The position numbers and the translations under genes were made by a program. From Lunularia cruciata (lineage: Eukaryota > Streptophyta > Marchantiopsida > Lunulariales > Lunulariaceae), in assembly GCA_948567375.1 (NCBI GenBank), contig OX419760.1, forward strand, positions 50,468,001-50,532,000: a DNA stretch of 64,000 nucleotides, written 5' to 3'. The notes beneath the pieces were generated by a model. It searched no databases and was not told where the DNA came from. It saw only the letters and a program-made list of their open reading frames with translations. Shown here in pieces: positions 48,401 to 61,046 of the stretch; the first letter of the stretch is position 1; each line of letters starts with the position of its first letter.

Positions 48401-50468
48401 AAGTCCGACTTCAATCTACAAGGTGACTGCGGTCACTCTCATGCAAACTTACAAGGTTGGTTGCCAGTATCCGTAGCTACAGTACTTTATTGGGCTCATG
48501 CCAACTTGTGCAGCAAATAAGGCCAAAAACGGCGGCAGAGAGACAAGACAAAAAGGAAAACCGAGTAGTAGACGTAGTAGAAGAAGAAGATGTAACAGTA
48601 CTGTGGTGTAATGGGTTCCTTGGTAGCGTATAATGGAGGGTAGTGCAGCCAGTAGGCGATTTCCCGATATGAGGTCTACAGAAGTTTGCCCTTCCCAAAT
48701 GTAGTTGGATTTGTCTTAGTTACACTTGCAGCGGAGGTTTGCCGGTAATTAGGAAAAATTCTTTGCGAACAATACTACTCCGGTAGGCTAGGTCAGAGTA
48801 GTGTGCTGATGTTGTACCTTAACCTTAGACTACACGTTTACTCTTTTCTCACAATTTCCTAGGGGAAGGAAGCGAAGGGATTCAAGGTGAAGGAAGGGAA
48901 GACCAGAAGTTGGGTTGGCTTGGGTTGGTTTGAGGGAGAGAGAGCTGCTGCTGCTGCCTCCTGCCTGCCTGACTTCCGCCTCCTGCCGCAGCTTCCGTTG
49001 ATGCAGCAGATGTATATATATAGTCCAGCTCGGGCTGCGGATAAAGTGTGATTTGCGCTTTGAGCTGTATTCAGTGATCACGCTCTCCACTACTCTTGGG
49101 AAGCTTGAATGCCGCTCATGCACTTACTCACACACTACTAGCACTCGGAGAAAACTAAAGCCCTCGGGACGAAGTTGGTGGTGAAAGCTATAGGATTGGT
49201 TGCTTGTGGTGTTGGAGAAGGAAGGAGTGAGCTTACAATTGCTTTTGTCTTGGCTCTGTGGTGAAGGAGAAGTAGCAGCACCGGCCGAAAAGGAGAAAGT
49301 TGGGGCTTATTATGTCTGGTGCAGGGGTTAAAATCGATTCTCGTTATTCATCATCTGAATACTCATATTCAACGCTGTAGGAGTCTTCTTCGGGATTTGA
49401 GACTTTTTCTCTACTCTGATCTCGGTCTCAACTCCGATCCTTATCATCATTATTATTATTAGGAGTGTCATCTTTACCACTAAGCGTTCGCTGTATTCTG
49501 GTTCTAGCGTTCATATACTTGAATATAAAATACGAAGATAAAAATAGCGAGATAGATAGATAGCAGAAGTGGTAATGCTAATGATTGGGCACACGGGTTG
49601 AGAGAGAGAGGGAGCGAGAGAGAACTTGGGCGCCGCTGCTGCTCATCCTCCAGCTTTTCGTTCGTTCGCTTTATTTGAAATCCCTAGCTTTTCTCCTTCG
49701 ACTCCGTATCTCCTTGAGGGTTTACTCAAGTGCTTGCTGGTGCTGCTGTGTGTGCTGTGCCACTCCAGCGGTTGAAGAAAGGAAAGGAAGAGGAGGACCT
49801 GGAGACTTTAGCCACTTTTTCTATTGCTTAAGTCTCTGCAGGCTGGAGTGGCTCTTAACTCAGTCTTCCCATCTGTCTCAGTTGAACTCGTTACAGCAGT
49901 CTGTTAGATGTTCAGAAAGTGGAGCGAGGAAATACCTGAATTGCTGGCTCGCTGGCGTCCCACCTTTTCTCTCCCTTCTCTTGTGATATCAGAATCTCAT
50001 TTCTCTTAATCCATATTCATCCGCCTTCTTTTCCTACTTAACTCTCCCGTTTCTCCTCATTTACCACCCAGATCAACCAGTTGAAACTTACAAACTTTTC
50101 TTCTATCTCCACTTTCTCCTTCCCTCCAGAGCGCTCCTAATCATCCTTCCACTATACCAGGCCGCCAACCAACCTGCGCGTGTGTCGGACGAAGTCTGCC
50201 GATTCACGCAATCCGTCCAATCCATTCCCAGTCTCCTCTCGCCCTTAAAGGGAGCACACAATCGACTGAAGTACCTCACAACATACTTACTCGATCGCAA
50301 GAGTCGGAAGGGGCCGAGAGTTCAGAGGAAGAGAATACTCAAGCAAACAACACACCAAGTACACCAGAGCGACACAAAACCGTCTACTGTACTGATTGTG
50401 AACAGCTTTGACCTTGAAGATTTTCCTGAGTGGCATAGATTCTTAGTTGTCCGAAAACAATCACCGAT
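39457..50468. other. Long intergenic stretch, no gene supported
   Basis: Eleven kilobases with no family motif in any frame. They hold microsatellites ((GA)n near 41451-41467, GAATG-type tracts at 41885-41940, (TTC)n at 46313-46383) and scattered purine-rich stretches, especially from 47 to 50 kb upstream of the MYB gene, which may be its promoter and leader. A 99-codon frame at 42680-42381 (minus) starts with a true ATG and has protein-like composition, but I cannot link it to any family or further exon. Confidence 0.4.
46313..46383. repeat. (TTC)n-type trinucleotide tract, interrupted
   Basis: TTC/CTT repeats broken by a few other triplets. This explains the long serine-rich (plus) and arginine-rich (minus) frames crossing it, which are not evidence for genes. 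Confidence 0.9.
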
Positions 50469-52562
50469 ATGGGAAGCACAGGCCACATGAAGAAGAAAAG
50501 ACCATGGACCCAGGACGAAGATGAACAACTGTGCAGATTCATGACCAACAATGATCAAGCGCTCTGCTGGGAGGAAGTCCCGAAGCTTGCAGGTTCGTCT
50601 TCGTCTACTTTGACATATCATTATTGTGTATCAATTTTAGCCATTTCTGCAATCAATTTACGGTATCTGTCTGTCCTTGTTTGACACCTCGACGAGTTCA
50701 TCTCTGAACGTGCCTCGTTTCCTCTAAAGGGAAACGGAAGGGCTCGTACAGTTGGTAGGCTAATCATGAGCGTCATTCTAGGGAAGTCAGAAACGGATAC
50801 CATTTACTACACGGTCCTTCCCAAGTAGAGGATTCGCGTAGAGCGTTACAAAGCTTTCTTCGATTTTGAACTTGCTCCAAGCGCCGGCCTCTTTGCCACG
50901 ATTTTCTAATTTTGAATATGATGCTCGGATCCATGACCCTTCGTATCAGATATATCTCCAATTGATTGTAAAGTAATAGCCAGGTAGCCTGAAAATTTGC
51001 TGATGTAGTTCCCCATGTGCTCGTTCTACCTGGCAAATCTGCTCAAGTGCAGATCAAGTACGAGGGATTGTTGGATACGACCATGTAATCACAGGATCAA
51101 TTCCACATTTTTAGTGGTTGAACATGGGACACAACTTTTAGGCATTTATATCAAAATGCGTGTCAACGGACGCGTAAATTCAGTTGATTTTAACTCTTGT
51201 TAAATTTTTAGTTGTATCTCTTTCTTTATTGCTCTATATGGTGGCAAAAGGGGACGCAGATTGGAAACGCAAAGTCTCATGAGCTAACTCAGATCAGCAT
51301 GGTTAAGACTCGGTACCCATATCTTATAGGCTACTGAATTTTACACCGGCTAACCCAGTTAGTGAAATCGTGACATGTGCAGACATTACGTCTTGCTCTA
51401 GCGGGACATTGGAAAATCATCCTGGGCATCCTGTTTCTGTTGGTGGTTAATAGTATCGTTAATCGTAGCTCATTAGATATATATGATCAGGCAGACTCGG
51501 TACGATAGTATGCAGTGCTATATATTGTTGGCGTCAATACAAATTTTTTGTTCGAATGAATTGCCAATCGTGGCAATATCTGATCCAGCGCAAATTGTTT
51601 AGTGACACCCAGTGAGCTGTTTGGAACCCCAGTGCGGTCTTGATGCTGGTGAGCAGCAATGCAACTGCTTCCCCTGGTCCACCTGGGAGAAGTCTGTTCC
51701 TGACGTCCTATTTTCAACGTGTTTACTAACCTTTTTTGAGCTGAAGTAAGCGTGTAGGTATACGTAGAGTCGTACTCCTCGTAAGTCAATTTGCTACTAA
51801 GTATTCCTGGGCACATGTACTCACACGTGTGGGTTTGTCAACATTGTCTGTCTAATTCCAAGGGTAGTTCTTTTCTTGTTCAGTATGAGCAGCAACGGGC
51901 GTTTCCAAACCGCATCTGGGCAACGTCACTAACCATTTAACCTCTACAACAGCTCCAGTAATAATTAGCTTTCTGCTGGTGGGGAAACTAGCTGAGGGCG
52001 TTCATTTAGGGAGGAGGGTTGACCGGAGATGCTTTGCCATGGACATCTTAGGACAAAATGGGCTCTAAGAGAATTGGCCGGATAGAAGTTGATTTTGAGG
52101 AATGCCGATCACTAGCCCTGATCATAATGACGTAGGTTTCGAGTACTCGTAAATTGCAGATTCTCTAGACTTTCCAGAAGGGTTTCCCTCACCGCAAATT
52201 TCAGCGAATTCGAATTTGTCTGGCTTAGTCCCCACCTGACCACTAAATATTTGTGAGGTGATCGTACAAGCTAGGATCTAGTTCATCTAACGTTTATTGA
52301 CTTCCGGTAGCAACATTTTTCTCACGATTACACAGAATTGCTGATCGGGTATTCCGTTCTTGATTTTGCAGGACTTCTTAGGAGTGGTAAAAGTTGTCGA
52401 ACGCGATGGAACTATCTTCGACCACGAGCAAGGGAGTTTATGGGGTTGGAACTTTTTGGTCAGTGGGGGGAGATGTCAGACGAAGTAGATCAACCCATGT
52501 CTGACGATTCCGAAGAAACAAAATCGTACTACGATGATGATGAACAATCAGCGGAGAGCTGA
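50469..52562 (+). CDS. Short MYB protein with a single R2-type repeat
   Basis: A likely DNA-binding or regulatory nuclear protein of the plant MYB family. Exon 1 is 50469-50592 and exon 2 is 52372-52562, joined through a split Gly codon (GCA G / GA CTT) with gt..tttgcag borders; the intron is 1,779 nt. The product has 104 residues. KKKRPWTQDEDEQL, then ALCWEEVPKLAG and LLRSGKSCRTRWNYLRP form one MYB repeat. Its three Trp residues (about 13, 34 and 54) and the GKSCRxRWxNYLRP-like recognition helix correspond to the first repeat (R2) of R2R3-MYB proteins. Where R3 should follow, the frame gives a short acidic tail (DDSEETKSYYDDDEQSAES) and a stop. So it is either an R2-only microprotein-like regulator or a truncated R2R3 gene. 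The usual Asn of RWxNYLRP spacing is shortened by one residue here. Confidence 0.8.
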
Positions 52563-53574
52563 CTATCAGCTAGATGAGGGAGTTGGAAGCAGCTCCGGCT
52601 GATCGAATTGAATGCATCTATCAGACATGTACACCACATTTCCCTCAGCGCGGGGAGGAGTAGAAGAGCTCCAGAGAAATTGCTGATCAAACAGTTGAAT
52701 CAGCTGGTGCGGGCCCTCAGTCATACTTAGGAAGTGGACACTATACTGTTTTGTCAAGGATAGCGGCAAGGATGTAGATCTTGCTCCGCTTATTACAGAT
52801 AGGTAGATAAATCCAAGGGAACTTGGGCTGTAAGTTCTATCTCGTCCCTACAGTTCACACTATTTTTGCTCACACACGAAAGCTTCAAACGGGCGAGAGT
52901 TTCCACTTTGTTTCTTGGATTACTAGCCGAGCATAGTAGCCTAGCTATCAGATAGCAGCTCAGCTCATTCTTACGATGTATGTAATTGCGGCGGAGTAAA
53001 CAGCGCTTCTTTGTAACATCTCCCTCTCTCTCTCCGTCTGTGACTGACCTGCTGCGAATGACCCACCTGTCAAAAGTCATAGATATTTTCATTGCTGGGA
53101 AACTTAATTGGATGCTAATGTCTAGCGACGAATTTCATTATGTCATTTGTTCTAAAGTCTCCTTTCTATCTATACCTACTACTTCATTATGAGAGCACGT
53201 CCTCTTGGAAACTGTGTTTCAGCCGGCCGATTTCTCGCTGTAAATAGGAGTGCTTTGGATCGCGCCGCCCCTAGAGAATTATGTACATTTTTCTCGGGGT
53301 TTGAATTAGACTGAATCTCGTGGTCATAATCGCTTACAAGCAAAGGTGAGAATAGGAGAGAAGAACAGCTGGTAAAAGGAGAATCTAACCCGCCGAATAT
53401 CCTGCATGGTCTCTCTAATTTGCAGAATTACAGCGTGCTCCTGAGAAGATTGACAGTGTCTACAATATCTGAATGCCGATCGCTATCGTTATGTGCAGCC
53501 TTGTGAGCCCGGATGTGTTTATCCAAGATGTGGCCCGAATGTCAGGATACTTGTCAGTGCTTGCAAATTTCAGA

Positions 53575-53797
53575 GTTCACTAGTTGGTTTTCCACTTGCG
53601 AAGGGTTTGGAGGGAAACCCATCCTGACTACCGATCGAAGGGCTTTTGACAAGGAAATCTGGTGATAATCTCAATGTTGGAGAGCCCCATGAATTAGAGT
53701 GTGAACAATGTCGTCGATCGGGTTGGATTCGCATGCCGAAGCTGACTGATCCCGACCGAGATCGCAATCTGAGAGGAGTCCTGTAGGTGCCTGCTAC
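53575..53797 (+). other. Coding-like segment, Cys-containing, broken frame
   Basis: After a good acceptor (gcaaatttcag, 53564-53574), one frame reads FTSWFSTCEGFGGKPILTTD, then hits stops. A shifted frame then reads EPHELECEQCRRSG, WIRMPKLTDPDRDRNLRGVL, and a stop near 53795. Charged, motif-like wording in both frames with a switch between them suggests a degraded or mis-assembled exon of a protein with a CxxC site. I do not recognise the family. Confidence 0.25.
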
Positions 53798-54398
53798 AGT
53801 GAAAGCATAATGGTTGGGATTGTACAACTCCAACAAACCTCAGTCCATGAGAGAATTATCCAGGCACCAGGGAATGGTTTACCATGGAAGTGGCGGCCAC
53901 ATAACTGAGAAGTCTGAAAGCGTTAGTTCCTTTTACCGGATGCGAGGTTGGTTTGGCTGCCAGGCTAAAGTGATCGTTAGTTGCAAATCACTACGTGCAT
54001 GCACACATGATCTCAGCTCTGATGAGATAGTGCAAAGATACACACCCGCGCAGACACGAAAGGGCATGGCCCGATATGATGACTATGAGAACAACGGCAG
54101 GCAGGAGAAAGGCCTTACTGGGGAGATCCCCAGAAGAAGGTTATGAACAATTATGAAAGTCAGCTCGTAAGCTATCATCATGATCGTAAGCCCTCTCCAT
54201 GCATAATAACTCCCCCAGTTTCATCTATCTTTTAGCACTGTAGACAGGAAACATGCTGCTGGGATTGCCTTTCTGTTCATGTCTGAGTTAATGTTCAGGC
54301 CAAGCCAATGTTGGACGCCAAAAGCGCTACAGAAAGAAGAATATGTATCGAGCATCGAGAGAAGTGAAGACCTCTGTTACAGAAGATAGAACGACTTA

Positions 54399-54726
54399 AA
54401 GGTGCACACACGCTGTGGCTACAGTGCTTAACGACTCACTCACACCATGAATGCTAGTGCTAGCGCTGGCGCATGACACAGTTTTCGGAGTGCTTTGCCC
54501 ATCCATGGCCTGTACTATGTTAAAATACCAAGAGCCAGTCATATGCGATCCCCGAACATTCAAAACCTTTTCAAGAGTCTCTTGTTTTGTGGAATTGATA
54601 ATGAGACCATGTGTGTCCGAGGCATTTGTTTCAAGTGGTCTGCATGGCTTGGCGTACCATGCCATTAGCCTCAAGACTTGCTCAGCAATGGAATCGATTT
54701 CCGAAGGAGATTTCCCTCTTTCGAAA
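54399..54726 (-). other. Coding-like exon of unknown family
   Basis: On the minus strand, after tatcatttag (acceptor ending at 54727), a frame stays open for about 109 codons. It reads FERGKSPSEIDSIAEQVLRL, MAWYAKPCRPLETNASDTHG, LIINSTKQETLEKVLNVRGS and HMTGSWYFNIVQAMDG, then a less protein-like Ser/Thr end. Balanced amino-acid use, a plausible amphipathic pattern and a splice acceptor argue for a real exon or a recent pseudogene. No start codon lies at its beginning and I could not find partner exons. Family unknown. Confidence 0.35.
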
Positions 54727-57677
54727 CTAAATGATATAATGGTGTTTCTTACAGCGATGGTGATGAAAAATACTCACTGGTAGAAAGTTGTGACGTTAAT
54801 TGGGACTAGTCTTAAATTGTCGGAGATACTTCAAATGTGCCATTTTGTGTTCGTGCAGAGGGAAGTGATCATGAACGAGTGAGAAAGTGCATGCATCTAC
54901 CGGGAGCAGCCATATGTCTAGAGGTTCATGAACATAAATTTTTTTTGTTTGAGCTGGATAGAAAGTTCTGGTTGATCTGATTAGTGAGTTCCGAATTACA
55001 ACATAGTAGATTGCTCCGCCATGCAGTTGGAATGATGCGCCACTCGAGGAGGAGAGGTAACTAACGAACTAAACTGATCAGTGACTTAGCTGTTATTAGA
55101 ACATTATCTGCACTCATTGCAGCAATGAGTGCCTGCACGTTACACATGACTGTAGAGAACTGAAAGCTTCGCAAGTTCAGCAGCCTGGATTGCGGATTGC
55201 ATACATTGGTTCATAGCGAATCTTTAGGCTTCGGCTATAACATGAGCTCAGCTCAGCTGAAGATTCTACGCAGTAGTAATGCACGTTGGCCAGAATAAAG
55301 AGAACCCAAGCGCACAGCAGCAGACTAGGCTCGGCTCGGCTGTAGCCGGATTCCTTGATAAGGTCAGTGAAGTGTCCAGTACTAGCTCGCGAGGGGAAGA
55401 GGTAAGATCATGATGATTTTTCAGCAGTTAGGCAAAAAGAACCTGAAGAACTTTCATTCAAGAAAGGCCAGAAAATCTTGTGAGGCTATGGCTGCTAGTG
55501 TAAGTCAATTTGGCCATACTTGAGCTGCTGCTGCCACCAACGTTACAAACTTCGGTTAATAACTGAATCAGATTGATTCTCCATTTACCACTTAACCATA
55601 TCAGTCAATCCACGACGAAGTAGAATCCACTCCAGGTCAGGAGACGGGAGCGCTTGTAAATGACTTTCATGAGGGTTTCTGACGGACGGTAAATGGCATG
55701 GCATGCGTCGCCTCTTTCTTCTCTCTGAGGAGAGCCAAAGCGCGCACGAATAAAAGTCACGTGGACGGATGATCCCACAAAGAGCCATGAAGAGTCTAGG
55801 CTAGCATGTCGAGAAGGGAATCGTGAGTTCACCTGCAGTTGCTATCAACTCCAGCAACCAGGTAGAGCTCAGGTTGCAAGTTGCTCAGCAGACTCCAAGC
55901 CGACCCGACTCCCTGCGACACCTCCCTGATGTGACTACTTTGTCTTTATGGCGGTAGAGGCGTTGGGGACCACCCCCAGTCAGAAACGAGGTCATCACGA
56001 ATGAGCTCCCAGCTTTGATCGCTCTCTATCCTCTCTCTATGCACTTAATCCTCCTCTCTCCGCCCCGCCCCGTCCCTCCCTCCCGTCCCTCCCGTCCCAT
56101 CTCGCCAGTAGCTGGGCTGGCCGGGCACTCTCTTGTCCTGGTGGTCCCAATATTTCTCTCATCAATAGCATGGTCCGATGCCTCGGGAACTTGATCAATG
56201 TCATACATGCTCCTGCCGAAGGCTATGCTAGCAGCTGTGGTTGTAGTTTCTTCCCTCCCTCGACCTGCTCTCATGTGAGTATTATATGAGTACTTGATTC
56301 TTACCCCGCCTCATCTCCTCGCCCTCCACCAGCCAAAGCTACACTCCCCCGCTATGGCAGGCCAGAGCTATCTATGTAGACGAGACAGGCAAGGCAAGGT
56401 TGCGCAGGTCCTTGATTGAGTAATCGATTGGGTTCCAATTATCTAGTAATGAACATCGAATAGATCAGGACTTACTTTTAACCAATGACGAAACCGATGT
56501 AAGCATGGGTATGCCTGGATCCGGATGTATGTGCAAGTGAGTTAAGGCAGTTACACTTGGCTGATTTGCTTCACATGAATATCTTGGCCATAGTCCTCGT
56601 GTCCAGAAAAGCAGTCAAAGGCTCCAGCTTCGTGATTTTCTTTCTCCTCATGGGGTGGAGTGCAAATTTCAACCCAATCAATTAATCAATCCTGTAATCA
56701 CCCTACCTGCTACTAAGGTCTTACCTTGCAGGGTGGAGCATGCTATCACAGCACAGAGCTGCGCTGCACTGCACTGCTGCAGGACAGCACTGTTCTAACG
56801 TAAAGCATGAGGAAAGTTAGCAAAAATCCTTGAGTTACAAGCTCTACTTCTATGGAAGCCTGGTCGTAGGCCATTCCTGAACTGTACGCCATTCAACTCA
56901 GTGATGTCAACCTCACTCATGGGGGGTGTATTTCTGAAGAAAGTAAACGTGGCCAAGGATAAAATGGCAGATTCTGGATTGCTAGAGCCCTTCTGCGATA
57001 TGGATGAGTAAACAAGGCAGTACCGAAGAGGAAGAAGATATGCAGCACCTAGTAAATGAGCGAGGAAAGTGGGAGCTACTATAGCCCATGGCTCTGCTGG
57101 CCAACCTGCCCATTAAAACCAAGAAAATTTGCAATTTGTGTAAAGCGTAGCTTTGACCGCACTTTAGAGAGAAGAAAGCGCTTTGGATCGGATTGGCTTG
57201 GCGACAATTGGGATGCACCGGTGAGCAGCTAGCTAGCGGTGGCAGCATGGAAGGGCCTGCCCGAACTCTGCAATGCCAACATGTAATTGCTCTAACCTAG
57301 TTGACAGTCGGTCTCCCTGCACGAGATGAATTCACAGCTACAGTACCAACTAACCACTGCCTGGTTCATCAAGATATTCGTTCGAAGCATGGAGAGGAGC
57401 GAAGTTCACGAAGTCAGTCAGAATCGGTGAGCAGCCATCCACAGCCATTTCCACCACACCAAAGGTGCCCCCGCCAGAGCAGAGGCGTGGCCCGTGGACC
57501 GTGAACTGCTCCGCCTCTGATGTCATGCGGATCATACGACCAAGCTGCTCAGCTGCTCTGCTCAGTACGTGCTTGCCGTAGTTTCTCAACAAGTCAAGTC
57601 CAATTTCTACCGAAGGGCCGGGGAAGTCTTTCTTCCACCCTCCTGTCAAGTCAGGAGAAAGAAGATTACATATTCTA

Positions 57678-57692
57678 CCCCCCCCCCCCCCC
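57678..57692. repeat. Homopolymer run of 15 C
   Basis: An uninterrupted C run. Its length is likely to vary and is prone to sequencing error. Confidence 0.9.
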
Positions 57693-58660
57693 TGCTTGAC
57701 TGTGTGCATATGTGTGTGTGACTGACTCCCTGCCTGCTCTATCCATCCCGATCCACATATTGAGCAGGCAGATAAAAAGACACAGGCTAAAATTGCTACA
57801 CTCGGAAGGTCCGTCCAAGAGTTAGTTATTAGCCATATCCGTCCTGTTGCTCCCAAAAAAGACAAACACCTCTCATTTGGAGAGTCTCGATTGAGAGAGA
57901 GAAAGAAATGCATAAGAAAATATTTGACCCGACCCACTCCAAGGATGGGCCAGGGGAGCCAGCTATGTAGACGAATATACATTTGTTCAAATGGAAAGAC
58001 AAGCTCTTAGTCCCCGGGCTCTTCTCCAGGGGCAGCAGCTGCTACAGGCCAGGAGGTCTAGAAAGGTAGGCCAAGGGAGGTCTACGGTATGTACAGACAC
58101 ATGTACATGAAGTATTGAACAACGGTAAAAATAGAGCTCCATCCAATCGGCTACAGCTATCTGCAGCCACAGCACATGCCCGCAAACATATCATTTGAAC
58201 ACTTTATGTCTGCAGTCATTAATCTCCGAGCTGAGCCGATCCATGACACAGCCTTTCATCTCCAACCAAACCGCTCTCTTTCCGCTGAGCGAGCAAGAGA
58301 GGTCCATTCCAAGGAACACTCGTTTGTAAGGTTTACTTGTGCAAGGTGTTCTTGCTCTGGCCATGAAACCGCCAGTCGCAGATTATTGTATTCATTCCAG
58401 ATGAATCATAAGTGATGTGCAGAGAGAGAAAGAGAGGTCAAACCACATGGCAGGCGGGTGCGGTCAACATATATCGGTACCAAGATGCAGGTCGGGCTAC
58501 AGGCTTTTTGGTGCAGTTCCAGTGCTGTGCAGTTCTGCTTAAGGACAGTTGGGCGTGGAGAATATGGCATAGTGTGGAACTGTGTTTTGCATTTGTTGTT
58601 GGGTCGAAGGTGGAGGTCGGGATTGAGGAGGACGAGGTGAGGGGCTGGCCCGAGCTACGC

Positions 58661-58685
58661 TGGGCTGGGCTGGGCTGGGCTGGGC
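58661..58685 (+). repeat. TGGGC pentanucleotide tract
   Basis: Five head-to-tail copies of tgggc, followed by a diverged tgagc. Confidence 0.9.
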
Positions 58686-60545
58686 TGAGCCAAAAAGCAT
58701 CTTCTCTGCTTGCAGCAAAAATACTATTCCTTTCCTCCTTCACACTCTCTCTCCTCTTCCTTCCACTTCAATCCTAGCCTTGCATCGCTCAGCTGCTCAC
58801 CTCGAGGGTCTGTCCATCTCATTCATTATAATCATGCAAATTTGACCGGTCAAGACCACGACAGACACATATACTCTCCCTTAACTCTCTCGTCTCGATT
58901 TGCATCGGGATGCACACTTGTAATCTACTGTAGTTGTCTTAAATATACATATCGATCTTGCCATGAGCACATGCAAACCACGTGATTAAGGGCTGCAAGT
59001 CAGCCTTTTTACCACCACTACTTCCACCACCTACGGCCCAATCAGTCAGTACAAAACCGTACTGCTATCCCCCTACTTCTACCAACGAGAAGACGAGAGG
59101 ATAGCACAGCCTTCTACAACAAGCAACGCAGCCCCACAATTTCGCAATACCTCCATATTTAAAACATCTCAAGTTCAAAAACATCTCTCATACATACCAA
59201 GAGGGAGAAGATAAGAAAGTGGAGAAAAGATAACCATGATGATGACTTTGCGATAAATAAACCTGTGTACGATTGCTTACCTATGGAATTCTTTGGTACA
59301 TTGTTTTATGGGTGGTTCTACATAATTTGATGAAGAATTTTAGAAGGCGTTTAACGCCGTAATCCATGAATTTTAGAGTCTTCAGTTTATTTTCCTTAAT
59401 TTTATTTAATACAGGACTATACAAATTTATTTTAAGTATGAATTTATATTCTCCTCTTGCAATTTTTCATAATTAGTTTATATTCTGCTTCATTCATTGC
59501 CAATGCTTGTGGTGTCTATGGATATCTCGTAAACTTAATAACTTAATAATGACCTCACTTCCATATTCCATATACTATTCGCACAGAAGTATGAACTCAG
59601 ACCTTGTACTTCCTTTACTCTTGCAAATCAGCCGCTGCGTTTGACCCTGAGAGATGAACTTACGAAGAAAATGAAGACTAGAATGAAGAGTTCAGAACCC
59701 CTAAGGAGTATGTCTTAACACTATCGCAGTCAATCTCAGTCAATCTCAGTACAGAGACCTCTTCTCAGCGGACTACTTTTTCCTTTCCACTCGTGACAAT
59801 CGCCGTAAAGTACTACACCACTAGGGTTGAGTGGGACTGCTTCATTTCTGCGCATGAAGGTCAAAAGATTCTCACAAACGAAAATGAGGCATATGGGAAG
59901 CTACAGGTGGCTTGGATTTTGGAAAACGACGACATGGATGTGTCACAATCGACTAGGAGTCAGAGAAAGCATGTCATCCTTAAGTAATGAGCAGCGGCCG
60001 CTGCTGGAGCCTGAGCTACAGCCAAAGCTCCACTCTCGCTAAGCTGTCCAGTACCTTAGATATAGAATCTGATGAAAGTGTACCTCCGCCATCTCCAAAA
60101 GATAGAATGACCCTTAACTTGACATTATTTCCAAGAGTAGTACCTTTCAGAGTCAGTACTTACAAGCCTAGAAGACATAAACTCGGACAAAACATGAAAT
60201 TTTGGTCACTGATCAGGTACCCAACAGTAAACCTGTGGTAACTAGCCGCATGTGTGAATGACACTCAATTGTCTTCGTCTCTTGTACATCACTCGATCAT
60301 CCATCCATCATACAGTATGATGCAAACGGTCTGGCTTCTAACGGAAATTCCCAAAGTGAGGTTTACTGTGGATGCTAAATGGAATATTGCAAATCATCAT
60401 GAGTTTTATGATACACTTACCTGACGTACGAGAGCTTTAAGTCAAGGATTGAATTTGCCTACAAACGTACAAACTGTTACTCTCTCTCTCGCACAACATT
60501 TCTATCATATCTTGAATTGAAAGGTCATCTTTCTAATGAGAAAAG

Positions 60546-60990
60546 GGCGACCGCGTACATAATCACAAAACTATAACCCCTGTCCTCTGTACGCGTAGAA
60601 GTAGGTCTGCTTGGAGTTACACATTCGAAACCCCACTATGTTCCAAAGTTCTAATTCGATGGAAAAGGGCAACGGCGTGAGATAACAAGAAGAAGCTACA
60701 AATCCGTACAAGGATAAAACACAAAAGAGGCTAAGAGGGGGTTAACAATAAGCTCGAGATGCACATTAGATCTTTTGTAGCGTCTTAGTCGAATTGACAA
60801 GTGTCCTTTTCCTTTCTCTCCTATAGACTCTATTGGGGTTTAGCCTCATTTTACTTTTCTTTTCATCTCCTTGTACGGCTTGATGGGGGTCTTCCCACCC
60901 TTCAATTTCTCTACGCGGTCGTCCTTTCTTTCTTTTCCCTTTAGAAGGAGGTTTGCTTGGAAGTTACACACTACAAACTCCATTAGTGGA
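60546..60990. repeat. Cluster of small dispersed repeats with an inverted pair
   Basis: gcgaccgcgt-type segments lie at 60546-60575 (+), 60663-60740 (+) and 60832-60930 (-). The last two face each other and share (a)atc..ccgtacaagga. The 60832-60930 copy matches 38108-38200 well. In addition, agaag-aggt-tgcttgga-gttacaca occurs directly repeated at about 60597 and 60944. The direct repeats flanking an inverted pair could be the ends of a small composite element, but no target-site duplication is clear. Confidence 0.65.
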
Positions 60991-61000
60991 TTTCAATAAT

Positions 61001-61046
61001 AGTAAGGTGTTTTAAACGTGAAATTTAGTAAGGTGTTTTAAACGTG
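61001..61046 (+). repeat. Tandem repeat, 26-bp period, two copies
   Basis: agtaaggtgttttaaacgtg occurs at 61001-61020 and 61027-61046, separated by six A/T-rich bases. Confidence 0.9.

Noticed and set aside
49585-49986. 133-codon plus-strand frame upstream of the MYB gene
   Set aside because: It begins in a GA-rich simple repeat (RERERER) and shows no domain; more likely leader or promoter sequence.
57350-57982. 210-codon minus-strand frame, one of the longest in the region
   Set aside because: It crosses a 15-C run (giving a Gly run), has mixed unrelated wording and no recognisable domain or splice partners; probably chance.
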